From an uncultured Clostridia bacterium (GTDB lineage: Bacteria > Bacillota > Clostridia > UBA1381): 40,602 bases of DNA. The notes beneath the pieces are model-generated. The model made no database searches. It worked only from the letters and a program-made list of their open reading frames with translations, and had not been told where the DNA came from. Shown piece by piece: positions 8,001 to 15,852 of this stretch. The position numbers and the translations under genes were made by a program. Within the stretch, counting starts at the first letter, position 1. Every line of letters begins with the position of its first letter. The DNA is taken from NCBI GenBank assembly GCA_934463455.1, contig CAKSJU010000006.1:1-40602 (forward strand), read 5' to 3'.

Positions 8001-11000
8001 TATCTTGATGTCCCGGACACTGAATTTATGCTTACATACGATGCAAAGAAAATTAAGATATTTGATGAGCATAATGCCGAAACATGGCGAATAAAAACAG
8101 GCGGAAGCGGAAAGTGGAAAACAGCAAATTTCCCTGTTTCGGGTGCTTATTTTGCGAATGGACAGCCAAACGAGGCGGATTTTACGATTTTAAAGACAAG
8201 CGGAGATGAAAAATTTTATGTTTCCGAGGTTACTGTACGAAAGGGGTACGGAGAGCTTTACGATATTGCAACGGAAAAATGTATTCCGATTGTCAGCTCC
8301 GCGATATATAATTCGGACAGAATTGAAAATCCGAATTTTGATTTGAATTATCGTTTGCTTGCTCCGAACTACAGAAAATACGGAAACGACAAGTATATAG
8401 AGGGAACATGCAGAATCACAGATGACTTTGTGGAGCTGCACATACCGTCGCTTACTCCGCGCAAAATTTCCGGAGTGCTGCTTTCGGGGGCTTATGATGA
8501 TTTTAAGGTTGAAATTTTTGCGGATGGAAAATGGGAAACCGTATGTAACGGAAGATATGCGGGAAATATGTCGGCAGATTACAGGATTGTTACATTCGAG
8601 CCGGTTGAAGCGTCGGCGGTCAGAGTAAGCGGAACGGCTTATTACGGCTACAGCGCGTACAATAAATTCCAGGTGTTTTCCTCGGAGCCGGATAATTCGG
8701 TTTATCACTCGGGAAGTCTTGAACTCAGTGCGTCCGACAAGGCTTACGACAATGAGGATGTGAATATAGGAATTTCGTATAGGAGCAATGATGAGAACGA
8801 GGGCAATTATATTGTTAAGGCAGATATTCTGAATAATGCCGGAGAGGTTGTAAGAAAAGATGCTTTTTCGGAGGAGGTTCCCTCAAACGGCGAAAAAAAC
8901 ATGACATTTACTTTGGCAAAAACAGACGAGCTTTATTCTCCGGGAGCGTATACACTTGAGGTGGAGGTTTTAAAGGGTGATATTCTTCTTGACAGAAAAA
9001 CAAAGCTTTTCGGAATAAAGGGCATAACAAAGCATAGAGATTTGACCTCCTTGCAGCTTCCGATAAGTAAACGAACATTAACGATGGGAACGGTAGGGCA
9101 GTTTAATTATGTTACCGGAAAGGTAATTCCGAAATGGGTATTTGAGGATTTGCGCGACAGCGGTTACGATACAATTCAGATTGAAGTATACATGCGCGAA
9201 ATAGAACCGATAAAGGGAGTGTTTGATTTTACAACTCTTGACCGTGACATTGAATATGCAATGGAAGCGGGTCTCAATGTTTCGCTTTGGCTTGAATTTC
9301 AGGACGCAATGACTCCGGAATGGATCCCGGATGAAGAAAGAATGTGCGACCAATTCGGAATTAAAGCGTCGGCGAGACGACAGGATATAGGCGGATTTTT
9401 CGGAGATACGGTATGGCCGTCGGCATGGAGCGAAACTTTTTTGACAGAGACGGAAAACTGTATAAGAAATATGTGTGAAAGGTATGACAACCTCACGAAT
9501 GTGGTAAGCTACGGTGTCGGAGCGGTGAATTGCGAGATTTTCTTCCCCGATGATTATGAAAATTATGACTATTCAGAGTCTGCACAAAAGGCATATCGTG
9601 AAAAATATCTAAAGGAAAATCTCGGTTTGTCACTTGATGATGTAAGCAAGCGATACGGAAGAAATTATTCAAGCTGGGATGAGGTTAGATTGCAGGTGCC
9701 GGAGAGGGACGCAAAAGGCGATTTTTCGGCGGCGGCATGGGATGATTTTCTGAGCTTTAAGAAATATTCGACAACTCAATTCTTTAAAAGAAATCTCAGA
9801 ATTTTAAACAGCGCGGCTCCCGGCAAGCCGACAAGTATGTTCGGTTCGGTGACGGGAAGCTATGATAAGGAAATTTATGATTTAATAAGATTGAACGCTT
9901 CGTCAATGGCATGTGCGGCAAGTAATGAATTGGCAACGGTTGTACCTGATCTGTCCTTTGCGGGAAATACCTTGGGCGGCTGGATACACGGAGAACCGGG
10001 TTATCTTCCGGCAACTTCGGGGCACGAAGGCAATGTAGGAAGAGCATACTTCCATTCTGCGGAAAGCGGAAAGCTTACAATGAACTGGCAGGCAACGCCT
10101 ATGTACTCGGGAGCGGAGCGTGCCGAAATAATGGGACAAAGTAATGTATATAAGGCGGAGCAGCAGGTAATGGATTTGTTGCGCATAGGCGAAGAGGTAA
10201 ACAATTGCGAGGCTGCTGATAACGAAATAGCCGCTATCGGCGGAACGGAATTGACAGCAGAGTTTGGTGAACAAAGTAACTCGAGATGGGCACCTAATGC
10301 TTATACAATCGATATAAATAAGGACGGAGTTGACGGTGTGCTGCCGTCGTTTGTTCAAAATTCGGGGACGGTAAGCGGAATTGATTATTATAACGATTAC
10401 GAATATAACATTTTCTGTACACCGGAAATTCTTAAAAAATACAAGCTGGTTATTGACAGAAATAACCGGGCATTAAGACCGGAAATTGTGGAGAATATGA
10501 CAAAGTATGTTAAAAACGGAGGAACACTTCTTTTGTTTTCCGATTCCGGAATGATAGATCCGAGCCTTGAAAGCTCATGGTCGCTTTTGAAGAGCTTGAG
10601 CGGCGGAAGAGCTGTTCCGAGTGAAGAAAAAACAATGGAAATCCGTGAATTTAAAGCGGACGGCTCACCGATATTTAAAGCGGATTCTATATTATATATT
10701 AAGAACTTCAGAGATATATCGGGCTGGACATGGGCACAGACAGTTGCCGAGACCGGAGGAGTACCGCTTGTTAAAATGTGGGACTACGGTGCGGGCAAGG
10801 TAATATACTGTGCCGGAGTGATTTACCCCGGAGATTACGGAAGCTTGGGAAATAACTTTTTAAGGGATGTCTGCGACTATGCGGGTGTGAGCATACAGGC
10901 GGAAAACAGTAATCCGACATATGACGGCGGTTCAACCTACAGTGTTTACAAAAGAGTCAAGTCCTTTGGAAAAGACAGATATTTGATGCTTTTTGCAAAT

Positions 11001-11891
11001 AACTGGGGCGGAAATACTTTTACAAAGCCGAAGCTTAACGCGGTTGAGCCGAATACATTATACAGAGTATATTATGCGCACCGCGATTATGATGAATTTT
11101 TGCAAACGACATCGGGCGGAGAGTTTTTGGAAAAGGAAATTTCTCTTCCGTCTGCCGCAACAAGCGTATTGAAATATACCACCGACAGACTTTTCAGCGC
11201 GGTAGGTGATTTTAACAGGCAGGAGTCTGTTTGCTGGAGCTATTATAGCGGCGGAAAACAAATTGAAAAATTCAACGAAAAAGAAGCCGCATATAAAGAC
11301 GGAGAGGTTGTTTTTAAAGAAAAGACAACGCTTCCGGCGGCAGAGTGCAGCAGAGTTTGGACCGCTCCCGCAGACGGCATGGTAAGCATAAAAGGCTATG
11401 CGGCTCTCACAAATGACGGCGGAAATGTGTCGGGAAAAATTCTTCTTAACGGACAAGAACTGGAAAGCTTTGTTTTGACCGGGAAAAACAGACACAGAAT
11501 ATATCTTGCCGAAAAGGTAAATGCGGGAGACAAAATAAGCTTTGTGCTTGAAAACAAAGGTGATTTGTCGCTTGCCGAAACCGATTGGAATCCACAGCTT
11601 GCACTAAATGAAAAAGCGGAGGAAACAAAGCTTGAAAGCGGTCTTTCCGGCAGTGGAACAGATAAATTTTGGACCGCACCGAGCAAGGGCAGAATTGTTA
11701 TAAAAGGCAAAGCGAGCGGGAACGCTCTTGCAAGGATTGTGAAAGACGGAGAAGGCTTGTTAGGAGGCACAGTTAAAGCCGATAAGCTGTTCTATATTGA
11801 TGCTGAGGTTGAAAAAGGTCAGAAAATAGAATTCAGAACAGAGAACGGAAAGCCGCTTGAATGGAACGGAAGCATATGGCTGCTTCAATAA
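5004..11891 (+). CDS. Giant secreted multi-module glycosidase, GH42-like clan GH-A barrel (2,295 aa)
   Basis: Residues 1-24 are a signal peptide (MRKIALCRLIIICMLVGLVP). About six copies of a beta-sandwich module of roughly 140 aa cover residues 30-465 and 646-1083. The best copies share V-E-Y-x-D followed by W-K-x-x-x-F and an A-x-F-x-N-G-Q-x-x-x-S/A-D-F segment, a lectin-like unit known from large glycosidases. A W-T-A-P module (about 466-645) interrupts them. Next come a discoidin/CBM32-like region (about 1085-1230), a beta-sandwich (1235-1340), and a TIM-barrel catalytic domain (about 1350-1800) with VNCE placing the likely acid/base at Glu1511. A Rossmann-like region (about 1805-1900, KYKLVIDRNNRALRPEIVE) recalls the GH42 second domain. 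Two W-T-A-P modules (from about 2113 and 2221) end the protein. There is no SLH or sortase signal, so it is probably released or held by the other surface proteins. The nucleophile was not assigned. A 5-codon ORF (4990-5007) overlaps the start. Confidence 0.85.
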   Translation: MRKIALCRLIIICMLVGLVPCVQAQPIADTVSVELGNQNIENGISLIENPASYLVGTETRASYGTRDGVGCKVIGGTPNSSDSYAYFKLSDEARRAISGNIYLMLDFYDYAPVKFWIEYNGKDGAYTKSEIYTSQGSSNWVQTVLALNGADFKGGQHYGSDFRLVIKYGANYSLPIKSVSLCKTLNGNEKYTPYINIAMKNISGGIEADFSNIIFKGENTMAVKDAPIEADINSEWGAGNKNLMAVVKYYDNESSLAVEYLKNGKWTETESIGGFGTNRFERKVVSLPDLTVENNLPEIRLVRKSGKEPVYVSGFLVRMYDEKVKTENGNAVADASGEELMSLETDAEKEIAVKNGLNYISYSAESGNFALSVKLNKDYVGEAANDLFVELQYGDSSDAEIYAEYVNDKGDKVTGGKVSVKGDKEDKIQTFILKNAVCGGSDEDIKFYVSGKLAMRSLRIYKTTPVSKDYYFDSWNDLNNNGKIVTSQNTHNWQFMKYAPGEGYEYLQLDNQIPSWKDGKNLPGIYVHGNERFVMQPGGKYDFVLAWTAPKSGTATVFSRPHMSNAQPGSDGIKADVVCGGRTYSSKVVDGNDTVGTEDIIELDVKKGENIYFRINSNVSTSYDFGDWRPIIILEEKESVTAASREAYINPGIASSGEGLKLKNEYSSVKFNSGNVVLTNDYSKTPSVAVKADDDFRYRDSGINPVYVEVTLQNKNGAQVWCEYHGIDGTIKRSASVVTTETNTDRNVSFILKEADFGSELPWHFKVCANQQEGTVISKIKTTQVMPKSYILTLSAEDDEYNGLRVVSASSRGVSTVKTDGRSAICLSGTDAKAYVDADNTYVYLNGKNKAYLMIEYFDNLTEFGVEYTNSSGKNEKTETVGGGNSLTWKNAVFSLAAPIFNNGQAGGSDFKIFASDRDKLNIAKISLSTESFPKYYIGVDNGSDTDASGIKIITGENTVEIAGKTAVEVGTSGVGYDIDDKAYGKLSGDNTIYNITVEYLDVPDTEFMLTYDAKKIKIFDEHNAETWRIKTGGSGKWKTANFPVSGAYFANGQPNEADFTILKTSGDEKFYVSEVTVRKGYGELYDIATEKCIPIVSSAIYNSDRIENPNFDLNYRLLAPNYRKYGNDKYIEGTCRITDDFVELHIPSLTPRKISGVLLSGAYDDFKVEIFADGKWETVCNGRYAGNMSADYRIVTFEPVEASAVRVSGTAYYGYSAYNKFQVFSSEPDNSVYHSGSLELSASDKAYDNEDVNIGISYRSNDENEGNYIVKADILNNAGEVVRKDAFSEEVPSNGEKNMTFTLAKTDELYSPGAYTLEVEVLKGDILLDRKTKLFGIKGITKHRDLTSLQLPISKRTLTMGTVGQFNYVTGKVIPKWVFEDLRDSGYDTIQIEVYMREIEPIKGVFDFTTLDRDIEYAMEAGLNVSLWLEFQDAMTPEWIPDEERMCDQFGIKASARRQDIGGFFGDTVWPSAWSETFLTETENCIRNMCERYDNLTNVVSYGVGAVNCEIFFPDDYENYDYSESAQKAYREKYLKENLGLSLDDVSKRYGRNYSSWDEVRLQVPERDAKGDFSAAAWDDFLSFKKYSTTQFFKRNLRILNSAAPGKPTSMFGSVTGSYDKEIYDLIRLNASSMACAASNELATVVPDLSFAGNTLGGWIHGEPGYLPATSGHEGNVGRAYFHSAESGKLTMNWQATPMYSGAERAEIMGQSNVYKAEQQVMDLLRIGEEVNNCEAADNEIAAIGGTELTAEFGEQSNSRWAPNAYTIDINKDGVDGVLPSFVQNSGTVSGIDYYNDYEYNIFCTPEILKKYKLVIDRNNRALRPEIVENMTKYVKNGGTLLLFSDSGMIDPSLESSWSLLKSLSGGRAVPSEEKTMEIREFKADGSPIFKADSILYIKNFRDISGWTWAQTVAETGGVPLVKMWDYGAGKVIYCAGVIYPGDYGSLGNNFLRDVCDYAGVSIQAENSNPTYDGGSTYSVYKRVKSFGKDRYLMLFANNWGGNTFTKPKLNAVEPNTLYRVYYAHRDYDEFLQTTSGGEFLEKEISLPSAATSVLKYTTDRLFSAVGDFNRQESVCWSYYSGGKQIEKFNEKEAAYKDGEVVFKEKTTLPAAECSRVWTAPADGMVSIKGYAALTNDGGNVSGKILLNGQELESFVLTGKNRHRIYLAEKVNAGDKISFVLENKGDLSLAETDWNPQLALNEKAEETKLESGLSGSGTDKFWTAPSKGRIVIKGKASGNALARIVKDGEGLLGGTVKADKLFYIDAEVEKGQKIEFRTENGKPLEWNGSIWLLQ

Positions 11892-11901
11892 ATCAAATTT
11901 T

Positions 11902-11939
11902 ATAACAGGTGCGAAAAAATCCGCTTTTGCTCCTGTTAT
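11902..11939 (+). other. Intercistronic hairpin without T-run
   Basis: ATAACAGG (11902-11909) pairs with CCTGTTAT (11932-11939). The stem extends inward through GC/GC and AAAA/TTTT with one mismatch and one bulge. No T-run follows, so termination is unlikely; mRNA processing or stabilisation between the giant enzyme and the next gene fits better. A second small perfect hairpin (GCTTTT-GAT-AAAAGC) lies near 11975-11989. Confidence 0.5.
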
Positions 11940-12082
11940 GAAATATATAACCGGGTAATTGTAATATAAAAAAAGCTTTTGATAAAAGCAACGTCTGCGG
12001 ATGTGGAAATTAAAAATTAAAATCAAGTACGGCAATGCTTTACAATTACAGGGTAAAAAAACAGAAAGAGAGGATTAAAAAA

Positions 12083-14191
12083 ATGAAAAATTTAAGAAAA
12101 CTTACGGCATGGTTTATTGCTTTGTCAACAATTGCTTCATGCTTGGTCAGTGTATCGGCGGAAAATACACTCAGAAGCTGGGACTTTATCGGAGACTGGG
12201 TAACTCTTGGAAATCCGCTCGGCGAAAGCTGGAAAGATACCTATGGTAATGAGAATACTTGGGGAGTTCACGGATATACCGGCGATTATACCGGAATTGA
12301 TTCGGAAATAACGCCCAAATGTGTCAGCAGAGATAATGTTAAATTAAAGGCATGGTATTTCGGAGATTACAGGGATAATCTTGATTTGCTCGGAAGCAAC
12401 GGAATGATAAGACTTACAAATGACGGCGGAGAGTTATATTCAAGAGTACTGAACGGATATAATCATGCATACACATGGACGTCACCCGATAATATGGTAG
12501 TGGAGATTACAGTGACAGGCAGACGCCGTCACAATTTGGGAAAAACATTTTTTGATTTATATCAAAACGGAAATAAAATAAAAAATCTATTATTTAAATA
12601 CAGTGAAGGCGACGGAGAAGGAACCGGAACTGCAAGAATTTCGGTTAAGAAAGGCGACAGAATAGCTTTGACGGTCAGCGGAACGGATGCTTCGGGCAGT
12701 TTAAGCACCGAGTATAATTTACCTACATTCAGTTTACAGGAGCTCAAGCCGGAATTTGTCGGTCTCGGAGCATGGGATTACAGAAACGACGCTTATGCGG
12801 CAGCACAAAACAGAGGAATTTACGGCGACAGCTATGGCGGTGACAATACTTGGGGAATTTATTTCGGAAAAAAAGTTGATGAAAATTATAAAATGCTTCC
12901 GGGGGCTTATGTCAGCGGAAATGGTTTGTATTGGCTGAAAGATCCGGATAATGAAAACACAAAAATTTATTTCAGTAGCGGCTCTGCTCAGACGGCATCG
13001 GAAATCCAAGAAGAATCATATGCCGAAGTTTCTCCGGGAACGGATATATATTTTGTATTTACATCACCGAAAGAGATGTATGCAAAAGTAAATGCAAATG
13101 TATATAACCGTTGGGGAAGAGATACCCAGGACGTTTATTTGTACGGCAGTGACGGAACGCTGATAAAAAAGCAGCATATTCCAAATCCGGCAGGCAGCGT
13201 GGGTGCGATAAATGAAGTTGTTGGATTGAAAACAGGCGAAACGGTTACGATTAAAATATCAAGCACAAATAACAGCACAACAGCCGTAAACCCGTATATA
13301 ACAATAGAGGAAATGGAAAGTGAAAAATATAATGCGGTGGTTGACTATGAAGCCTGCGGAAAACCTTTGGCAAGCAGTTGGAACACGTTTGACAAGGAAG
13401 CTTCATGGAAATTGGATTATACAAATACAGAAGGAGAAACTGTCGAGCCGATAATAAACGGTGCGTCAAGTTTTGCATCTTCGGACGGTATGACATTCCT
13501 GCCCGGCACTGTCTATGATGTGCCGAATACGGCTTCTTTTGTTGATGAAACATGGTCATACATCAATACAAACGGAGATGGATCAAAGCAAAATCTTAAA
13601 TGGACAGCTCCTAAGGACGGAATGATTACGGCTACATATAAGGGTACAACAAGGTGGAACAACGGAAAAGAAATAGACGGTGTTTGGAAACCGATGCACG
13701 TCGGATTTGAAATGAAGAAAAACAGCGACAGAATTTGTTATTTTGAATCGGCCGGAGTTGTTACAAGTAATGTCGGTATAAAAGAAAAAACATTTGCTGT
13801 CAAAAAGGGCGACGTAATTAATTTTGTCTGCGGCACGGTTGCTTATTCGGATGGCACTTATGGTGTGAACGATGTGCTTTTGTTCAGTGAGGTAAAGTAT
13901 GTCGGTGAGGCTTCGGGCGAGCTTACCTTTAACAATCCTGAAATTACCGAGAAAGACGGAGTTGTAACCGGTACCGTTACGGGAACAAACGAAAGCGGCA
14001 ATAAAGCGGAGGCAGTGATTATTCTCGCAGGTTATGATGCGGCAGGAAATCTGACAAATGTTGCAGCGGGAAATCTTGATGAATATAATTCGGAATTTTC
14101 TGCATCTGTATCATTTAATAAAGATGAAAAAGATTCCGAATATAAAGTATTTGTTTGGAATTCTCTCGGAGGAATGAAGCCGATTAAATAA
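12083..14191 (+). CDS. Secreted protein of three GDSYG/W-T-x-P modules, no catalytic domain recognised
   Basis: A 702-aa protein. An in-frame ATG at 12035 exists, but ATG at 12083 is the better start: GAGAGG lies 9 nt upstream and a signal peptide follows directly (MKNLRKLTAWFIALSTIASC, cleavage near VSAE). Three diverged repeats of about 190 aa (about 28-230, 232-430, 431-610) begin with an aromatic-rich strand such as W-D-F-I-G-D or W-D-Y-R-N-D. They continue with a D-[ST]-Y-G-x-x-N-T-W motif in the first two, then T-W-T-S-P / F-T-S-P / K-W-T-A-P, and end in a K-x-G-D/E-x-[IV] segment. A C-terminal Ig-like domain ends VFVWNSLGGMKPIK. All-beta and aromatic-rich, it looks like a carbohydrate-binding protein, which is inference. 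No SLH, lipobox or sortase motif is present. Its neighbour at 14288 shares the modules. Confidence 0.8.
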   Translation: MKNLRKLTAWFIALSTIASCLVSVSAENTLRSWDFIGDWVTLGNPLGESWKDTYGNENTWGVHGYTGDYTGIDSEITPKCVSRDNVKLKAWYFGDYRDNLDLLGSNGMIRLTNDGGELYSRVLNGYNHAYTWTSPDNMVVEITVTGRRRHNLGKTFFDLYQNGNKIKNLLFKYSEGDGEGTGTARISVKKGDRIALTVSGTDASGSLSTEYNLPTFSLQELKPEFVGLGAWDYRNDAYAAAQNRGIYGDSYGGDNTWGIYFGKKVDENYKMLPGAYVSGNGLYWLKDPDNENTKIYFSSGSAQTASEIQEESYAEVSPGTDIYFVFTSPKEMYAKVNANVYNRWGRDTQDVYLYGSDGTLIKKQHIPNPAGSVGAINEVVGLKTGETVTIKISSTNNSTTAVNPYITIEEMESEKYNAVVDYEACGKPLASSWNTFDKEASWKLDYTNTEGETVEPIINGASSFASSDGMTFLPGTVYDVPNTASFVDETWSYINTNGDGSKQNLKWTAPKDGMITATYKGTTRWNNGKEIDGVWKPMHVGFEMKKNSDRICYFESAGVVTSNVGIKEKTFAVKKGDVINFVCGTVAYSDGTYGVNDVLLFSEVKYVGEASGELTFNNPEITEKDGVVTGTVTGTNESGNKAEAVIILAGYDAAGNLTNVAAGNLDEYNSEFSASVSFNKDEKDSEYKVFVWNSLGGMKPIK

Positions 14192-14200
14192 AAAAGTTCA

Positions 14201-14238
14201 ATATTCGCGGGCGAAAGTAAAATTCCGCCCGTGAATAT
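14201..14238 (+). other. Strong intercistronic hairpin without T-run
   Basis: ATATTCGCGGGCG (14201-14213) pairs with CGCCCGTGAATAT (14226-14238) across 13 positions with one G-T pair and a 12-nt loop. It starts 10 nt after the previous stop. No T-run follows, so it is either a weak terminator or an mRNA-stabilising or processing element that tunes expression of the two neighbours. Confidence 0.55.
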
Positions 14239-14239
14239 A

Positions 14240-14269
14240 TTGTATATTATATCTGGAATTTGATATTTT
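14240..14269 (+). promoter_or_regulatory. Weak candidate promoter before the 514-aa protein gene
   Basis: TTGTAT (14240-14245), 18 bp, then TATTTT (14264-14269) with TG at 14261-14262. The -10 departs from consensus. The gene could equally be read only from the upstream operon promoter. Confidence 0.25.
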
Positions 14270-14287
14270 TTAAGAAAGGAAATATAT

Positions 14288-15832
14288 ATGGCTAAAAAAC
14301 ATTCAGCATTGAGCATTATACTTATATTTGCATTTGTTTTTTCCTTAAGCGGTGCGTCCGCTTACACTGTTTTTCCGTCAAAGGAAACAGAGGCTTTAAA
14401 AGAATGGGAATTTGCCGGTGACTATTTTAAGTCCGATTCTCCTCAGGCGAGTACTTGGGGAGACAGCTACGGAAACAAGAACGTATGGAACGTAAGCTAT
14501 GAGTATGAAGGCAAAAAAACTGCTGCAAGCTTTACCGGAGCATTGGGTTTGCCGCAGATGTACAGCGGAGATTTAAACAATAACAGAGGCAGCAACGGAT
14601 ATTTTTATTTCGACGAGCCGAACGAGGCGGGGGAGAAAACATCTTATTGCGAAGTAGGTAAAGGGTACAGCTTTTATCTGACATGGACAAGTCCGATAGA
14701 CGGAATAGTTCGTTTTAATTTAAACGGTTTGTCGAGATGGGCGAAAACGTATCCGACATATTTTGCGGTTTACAATAACGAAAATGAAGTGGGAGAGCTT
14801 GGATTTTCCGCAACCGGAGAAAATGTCGGCAAAAAAGTATCAACGCTTTTAAAGGTTTCAAAGGGCGATACAATATCGACAAGAGTATATCTTGACGGAA
14901 CAAATGTAAACGGTGCGGTGGTGCATATGAATGTTTCGCAGGTCAGAACGGCTTTGATGAGCGAGGACTATAACAAGACGTGGGCGGCTATAGACGATTA
15001 TTATAAATCGGGTGTGCCGTCGACTTCGGAGTGGGGCGACAGCTACGGAAACAATAAAACTTGGGATATCAGCTTCTTAAACACCGAGGACAATACGGAA
15101 AAGAAAGCCGTATTTAAAAACAGACCCGCACGGTATAACTGGTTTCATCCGGACAATGATAATATCTATTTATATGATGACGGGAAAAAGCTTTACGGAG
15201 TGGTAGGAGGCAGTGACAGGGCAAATGTAAATTGGGTTGCGGCGGCGGATGAAACAATTATCGCAAAGCTGACTGCAACTTGTGTTTATGGAAATACTCA
15301 AACTGGAATAGTTTGCTCTGTTTTGAAAAACGGAGAGCCGATAAAATCGGAAACAGTAATAGGCAAAAAGGCAACAAAAGCTTTTGAAACAAAAGTTACC
15401 GTCCAAACAGGAGATGTAATTTCCTTTGCGATTCAAATGAAGGCAGGCGGAGGCGAAGGCTTTTGGATTTGGCCGGAGGTTGAGGCAAGGCATGGAATAC
15501 AGATAACCGAAGATCCGACATTTACCTATACCGACGCGGAGGGAAATGAGATTTCGGAGCCGACTGCCGGAGGAAAAGCAAAAATATCCCTTCCCATTTA
15601 CAATGCGAGCACGAACAATATAAAAGCTACTGTCTTTATGGCACTTTACGGAACGGATAATACTCTTATCGGCATTACAAAAACCGATTGCGGAGAAATC
15701 GGCGGTGAAAGTGAGCAAATAGCAATTTGTGAAATTGAAACAGAAGAAGTTCCATCAAAAATTTCGGTATACGCATGGGACAGTGAAGCAGGAATGAAAC
15801 CGTATTACAGCGGTTATACAAAAAGCTTTTAA
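14288..15832 (+). CDS. Secreted protein of two GDSYG/W-T-x-P modules
   Basis: A 514-aa protein with signal peptide MAKKHSALSIILIFAFVFSL and likely cleavage near GASA. AGAAAGGA precedes the ATG. Two repeats (about 35-220 and 222-395) share the unit W-E-F-A-G-D-Y or W-A-A-I-D-D-Y-Y, then WGDSYGNKNVW / WGDSYGNNKTW. The first has the T-W-T-S-P strand; in the second this has become N-W-V-A-A. The C-terminal domain (about 400-514) ends ISVYAWDSEAGMKPYY, like the 702-aa neighbour. No active-site motif was recognised and there is no surface anchor. The two genes look like products of duplication with module loss. A binding role at the cell surface or on polysaccharide is inferred from the all-beta, aromatic-rich makeup and from the operon. 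It lies 20 bp before the C-SLH gene. Confidence 0.8.
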   Translation: MAKKHSALSIILIFAFVFSLSGASAYTVFPSKETEALKEWEFAGDYFKSDSPQASTWGDSYGNKNVWNVSYEYEGKKTAASFTGALGLPQMYSGDLNNNRGSNGYFYFDEPNEAGEKTSYCEVGKGYSFYLTWTSPIDGIVRFNLNGLSRWAKTYPTYFAVYNNENEVGELGFSATGENVGKKVSTLLKVSKGDTISTRVYLDGTNVNGAVVHMNVSQVRTALMSEDYNKTWAAIDDYYKSGVPSTSEWGDSYGNNKTWDISFLNTEDNTEKKAVFKNRPARYNWFHPDNDNIYLYDDGKKLYGVVGGSDRANVNWVAAADETIIAKLTATCVYGNTQTGIVCSVLKNGEPIKSETVIGKKATKAFETKVTVQTGDVISFAIQMKAGGGEGFWIWPEVEARHGIQITEDPTFTYTDAEGNEISEPTAGGKAKISLPIYNASTNNIKATVFMALYGTDNTLIGITKTDCGEIGGESEQIAICEIETEEVPSKISVYAWDSEAGMKPYYSGYTKSF

Positions 15833-15852
15833 GTATAACGGGAGTGTGCAGC

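Noticed and set aside
8190..8708. 172-codon minus-strand open frame
   Set aside because: It lies inside the 2,295-aa enzyme opposite its CBM32-like region; no ribosome binding site and no recognisable motif.
15170..15718. 182-codon open frame on the minus strand
   Set aside because: It is antisense to the well-supported 514-aa secreted protein, with no domain pattern and no start signal.
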